A DNA stretch of 64,000 nucleotides from Nymphaea colorata (Eukaryota > Streptophyta > Magnoliopsida > Nymphaeales > Nymphaeaceae), in contig NC_045144.1 of NCBI RefSeq assembly GCF_008831285.2, positions 9,401,886-9,465,885 of the forward strand. The letters run 5' to 3'. The notes under the pieces were generated by a model, which saw nothing but the letters and a program-made list of their open reading frames with translations, was not told the origin of the DNA and did not search any database. Shown here in pieces: positions 60,791-64,000 of this stretch (positions are counted from its first letter, which is position 1; each line of letters opens with the position of its first letter). The position numbers and the translations under genes were made by a program.

Positions 60791-63700
60791 AAAGAAAAAC
60801 GTGTCTTGCTTCTTTTCCTTTTCCTTGTTCGCTTCAAGTTCATCTTCTTATTCTTATCTTCATATTTTCTTCTTCTTCTTCTTTGTGCCAAGCTAGGATG
60901 TCCATGGAAGCACAGTCAATGCTAGCATTAACTTCAATGCAGCTCCAAAATAAAAGATCAAAGAAAAGCTAGTGATCTAACGAAACACAAGAGAAAATCA
61001 AGAAAATAATCTACAGCTTACCTTAGGAGAAGAAGAAAGGTCGTAGATGGGTTGGGCGTCCCCTCTCTAACCTATTTATAGACTTTGGAGGGGTTCCAAA
61101 TGTTGGCGATGTTCCCTTTAGAGGATTCTCAAAAGATTAAATTTTGACAAGTGTCCAAAGTTCTAAAGGTTAGGATTTTGACACGCAACCTTGGGAATAC
61201 GTTAGATGATTGATAAGTGTCATCCATGTAAGAGATTAAATTGGCTGACATGTGTTAATATTGGTCAATTTGGATCTAAGATTTGGATTCATATACAGAC
61301 TCATATCATGTTATGGATCTAGGAGAATATCTAGATTGAGGTTTGAAGAAGAATTTGGACCTAGGACTTGGATCAAAACTCAGCATTGAGATCTTGATTG
61401 AGACATTAAGATATGGAGATCTAATACACATATTTAGATTTGAATCATACCAAATCATGGATCTGAAATATGAAAAAGGATATGGATCAAGGATGTGTGC
61501 TTGAGGCACCCAAACTAAGCTCAGTGTAGGTCAAATAGGTTCAAGCTCAATGATTGTCTGGTTGACCTGGACTTGATCTAGGTCTAGATGTTACTAGTTG
61601 TAGGTACAAACTGACTTAGGTTAAACTAGATTCAGTTTTGCTCAAATAGGTTCAACCAGGTTTAATCTTGGCCTTGCTCAGTTCTAAGCAGGCCCTGACC
61701 CTACATGAGCCCGTTGAGCTTAGATTAGCACATATATACCCTAAGCCTATCAAAATGACATTTTAAACCTTGGCATAGAAACTTGGCTTTGTGAGCCTAA
61801 TTGGGTAATTTGACAACACTGACATAGCTTAGGTTCAGTTTAGGGGTTGTGCCATGTTCGACTAAAGAATTCCTATGTTTTCCGATGAAAAATCACATTT
61901 TTGAAAACTGACCAAATAAGTTTTTAAACCTATAAATGGGAATGTAATGGGTAAAATAAGGAAAATACATATTTGGGCTTATATTGAGAAATGAACACAC
62001 TGATATTCTACTAGAGCGATCTTGAATCAATTAGTTCGATCTGATTGAAATTGACATTTCAAATCTCTCAAAAATATGCTTAGAAGTCACTAGTGATAGT
62101 GTCTGAAAATGGACACTCTATAGTTATTGGAAAACTATGATTACACTCAATTGAAGATAACATTGTTCAAACTAAAAGTAGAAAGACTCAGATCCAACAC
62201 TGAATAATATGATCCCTACTCAGTTTGGGCTGGCTCATTGGAATAAAGTAGAAATGGTCATCAGGCATGTGGAAATGGGGGAAATGAGATACCATTTCCT
62301 AGAAACAGTTGTTCTAACACTAAAATTTGGGTTTGGAAACTAAAAATGGAGCTGGAAATGCTTTGTTGGCACTAGGGGGATCTTATCATGAGTTTGGTCA
62401 GTGTGCAAGTGTTTTTTATGGCAAGAAATGTAGGAAATTGGGGGAAATGAGCCATTTTTGACCAAATGTAAGTTGGCAAACTTGTTTCAAAAATTGTTGC
62501 TGATTTGGGTTAAAATGGTCATTTTTAGGTGGATGATTTCTATAGCTATTCTATAAACTTAGACGAAATATGGATGATTGGGTTAAAATGGTCATTTTTA
62601 GGTGGCAAACACCTAGATGCTTTGGGTCTTGGTGATTGATACTTAGGGTATATGATTTGCTTTAATGTAATTCATGATAATACATCTAAATTCTTCTTGG
62701 GAAGATTGACTTAAAAATCTCATATATAAGGGGTAAAATGGGTCAATTTGACATGAAAAAATTGAAGTGTCTATATGAATACAATATTTGGAATTACCAT
62801 TTTTTTTTCATCAAATGGTAAACTTTACAAGGGCTCTCATAAAATTGTCACGGCTAAGGCACCTTTTGAACAATGCTTTAACAAGCACCTCTTGCAGCAT
62901 CGTACCAGTTTTTAAACTGGATCATCTTTTAAATAAGGCTTTGAACAAGCATTTCTCAATAAGCACCTTTCACAATGTCATACCAGTGCTCACGCTGGGC
63001 ATTTTTTTTAAAAACTAGAGGTCTCGGCCTTGTACATCATGATCTAAACATTCCATGCAAAATTTGGTGTGTTTTATTTTTACCAGTAAGTACGACTCTC
63101 ACTGACTTAATAGCAAATAGGGGCATTTGTAAACACTTCAATTTTTTTATAATGACCATTTTACCCCTTACAAAGAGGTTTTTGAACGGATTTTCTTAAG
63201 GCATTTCAAATGTAGGGGCCACTCATTTTGAACGATGGACAAACATAATGGCACTTATGCATCTAAAAGTAGACCACAATCTTCTAGGTTGCCACTCAGC
63301 TAAAAGACCACTTTACACCCAAGCCTTGCCATTTTGTCTTGAATCTCAAAGGCCCACCACCCCTCCCCCCTAGAACTCTGAGAATTGCCTAAAGCTAGTT
63401 CAATCTTTTTTTCTCTACGTCAAAACCAACTCACTCTATCCAGAACAGTTCATTGAACCAAGTCACTTGCGATAAATCAATAGGACCTTGTCAAACTTGG
63501 CTGAACACATCTTAGGACTATCTCAATGCAACTTGAGTATTTCTTGAGTCACTTTCAGTTCTAGGATCCATGTTGGAGCTATAGAATGGACAACACAATG
63601 TTGCTCTCTCACCTATTCGGCATATTTGCAGCTCAATTTCACTTCAACTAGTCAGCTCACACCGAGATGTGATCATATTCTTCTATGGTGGCAGTCCAAA

Positions 63701-64000
63701 TTGTAGCCCATAAGTGGGAACAATAGAAAATTTATAGGATCAGATGCATGGAGATATAAAAGAACTATATGAGATGCAACCCTAAACTAAAGCAAAAAGA
63801 ATAAGCATCTTCTATTATTTTTCTTTTATTGCATTATACATTCTTGGAATTGAATAATAATAAGAAATAGGAAAACAAAAGAGAAAAGCAAACAGCTTCA
63901 TAAGTAACAAATGAGGAAATTAGAGAAATGATATGTATACAATTCAAGGATAACTCAATGACATCAATTTGTCTCCACTTGGGGACTTCGACTTTAACTT
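60791..64000. other. No recognised gene
   Basis: AT-rich DNA. The first 300 bp may be the leader of element F. A direct repeat, gggttaaaatggtcattttt plus aggtgg, occurs at 62509-62534 and 62579-62604. Related phrases (aacaagcac(c)t..., cataccagt) recur at 62870-63000. No ORF shows a known motif. Confidence 0.5.

Overview
The window is nuclear DNA from a seed plant, most likely an angiosperm with a transposon-rich, AT-rich genome. The evidence is plant-type Ty1/copia retrotransposons, a plant LINE, several MITEs, long introns with plant-style GT..AG junctions, and a gene for a phytochrome-interacting bHLH transcription factor. No bacterial, organellar or CRISPR features are present. I cannot name the species from sequence alone.

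Layout. (1) 1-~10.48 kb is a stack of copia elements. An old element (B), whose left end lies outside the window, was split twice: by full-length element A (818-5856, TSD aggat) and by a 1.16-kb internally deleted element C (6678-7839, TSD aaata). (2) ~12.5-23.3 kb holds a minus-strand gene for a SpoU/TrmH-family RNA 2'-O-methyltransferase. Three exons can be placed to the base (22554-21890, 20520-20382, 12531-12470). The C-terminal exon(s) are not found; they may lie left of the copia stack. Its introns hold MITEs, a copia fragment, a tandem duplication and an unexplained transit-peptide-like ORF. (3) 23.4-33.5 kb is mostly gene-poor: a 140-bp hAT-type MITE, a possible orphan exon, a 3'-incomplete LINE and a copia gag fragment. 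(4) 33.5-43.5 kb contains four arms of a terminal-inverted-repeat transposon family in interleaved order, and a 5.6-kb copia element (D, minus strand, about a dozen LTR differences) inserted into an exon-like ORF that weakly resembles the start of TAPT1/POD1 proteins. (5) 44.6-46.6 kb is a decayed copia element (E). (6) 47.56-54.04 kb is the best-preserved gene, a minus-strand PIF-type bHLH (UNE10/PIF8-like) with five located exons. (7) 57.7-60.8 kb is a decayed minus-strand copia element (F); 60.8-64 kb has no recognisable gene.

The two host genes act in unrelated processes (RNA ribose methylation and light signalling) and share only strand. The most interesting signals are the splice donor of the bHLH gene's last intron repeated by a 59-bp tandem array, a glutamine-to-histidine change in that protein's phytochrome-binding motif, the insertion of D into a reading frame that stays open on both sides, and the interleaved TIR arms. 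I found no convincing previously undescribed multi-gene system.
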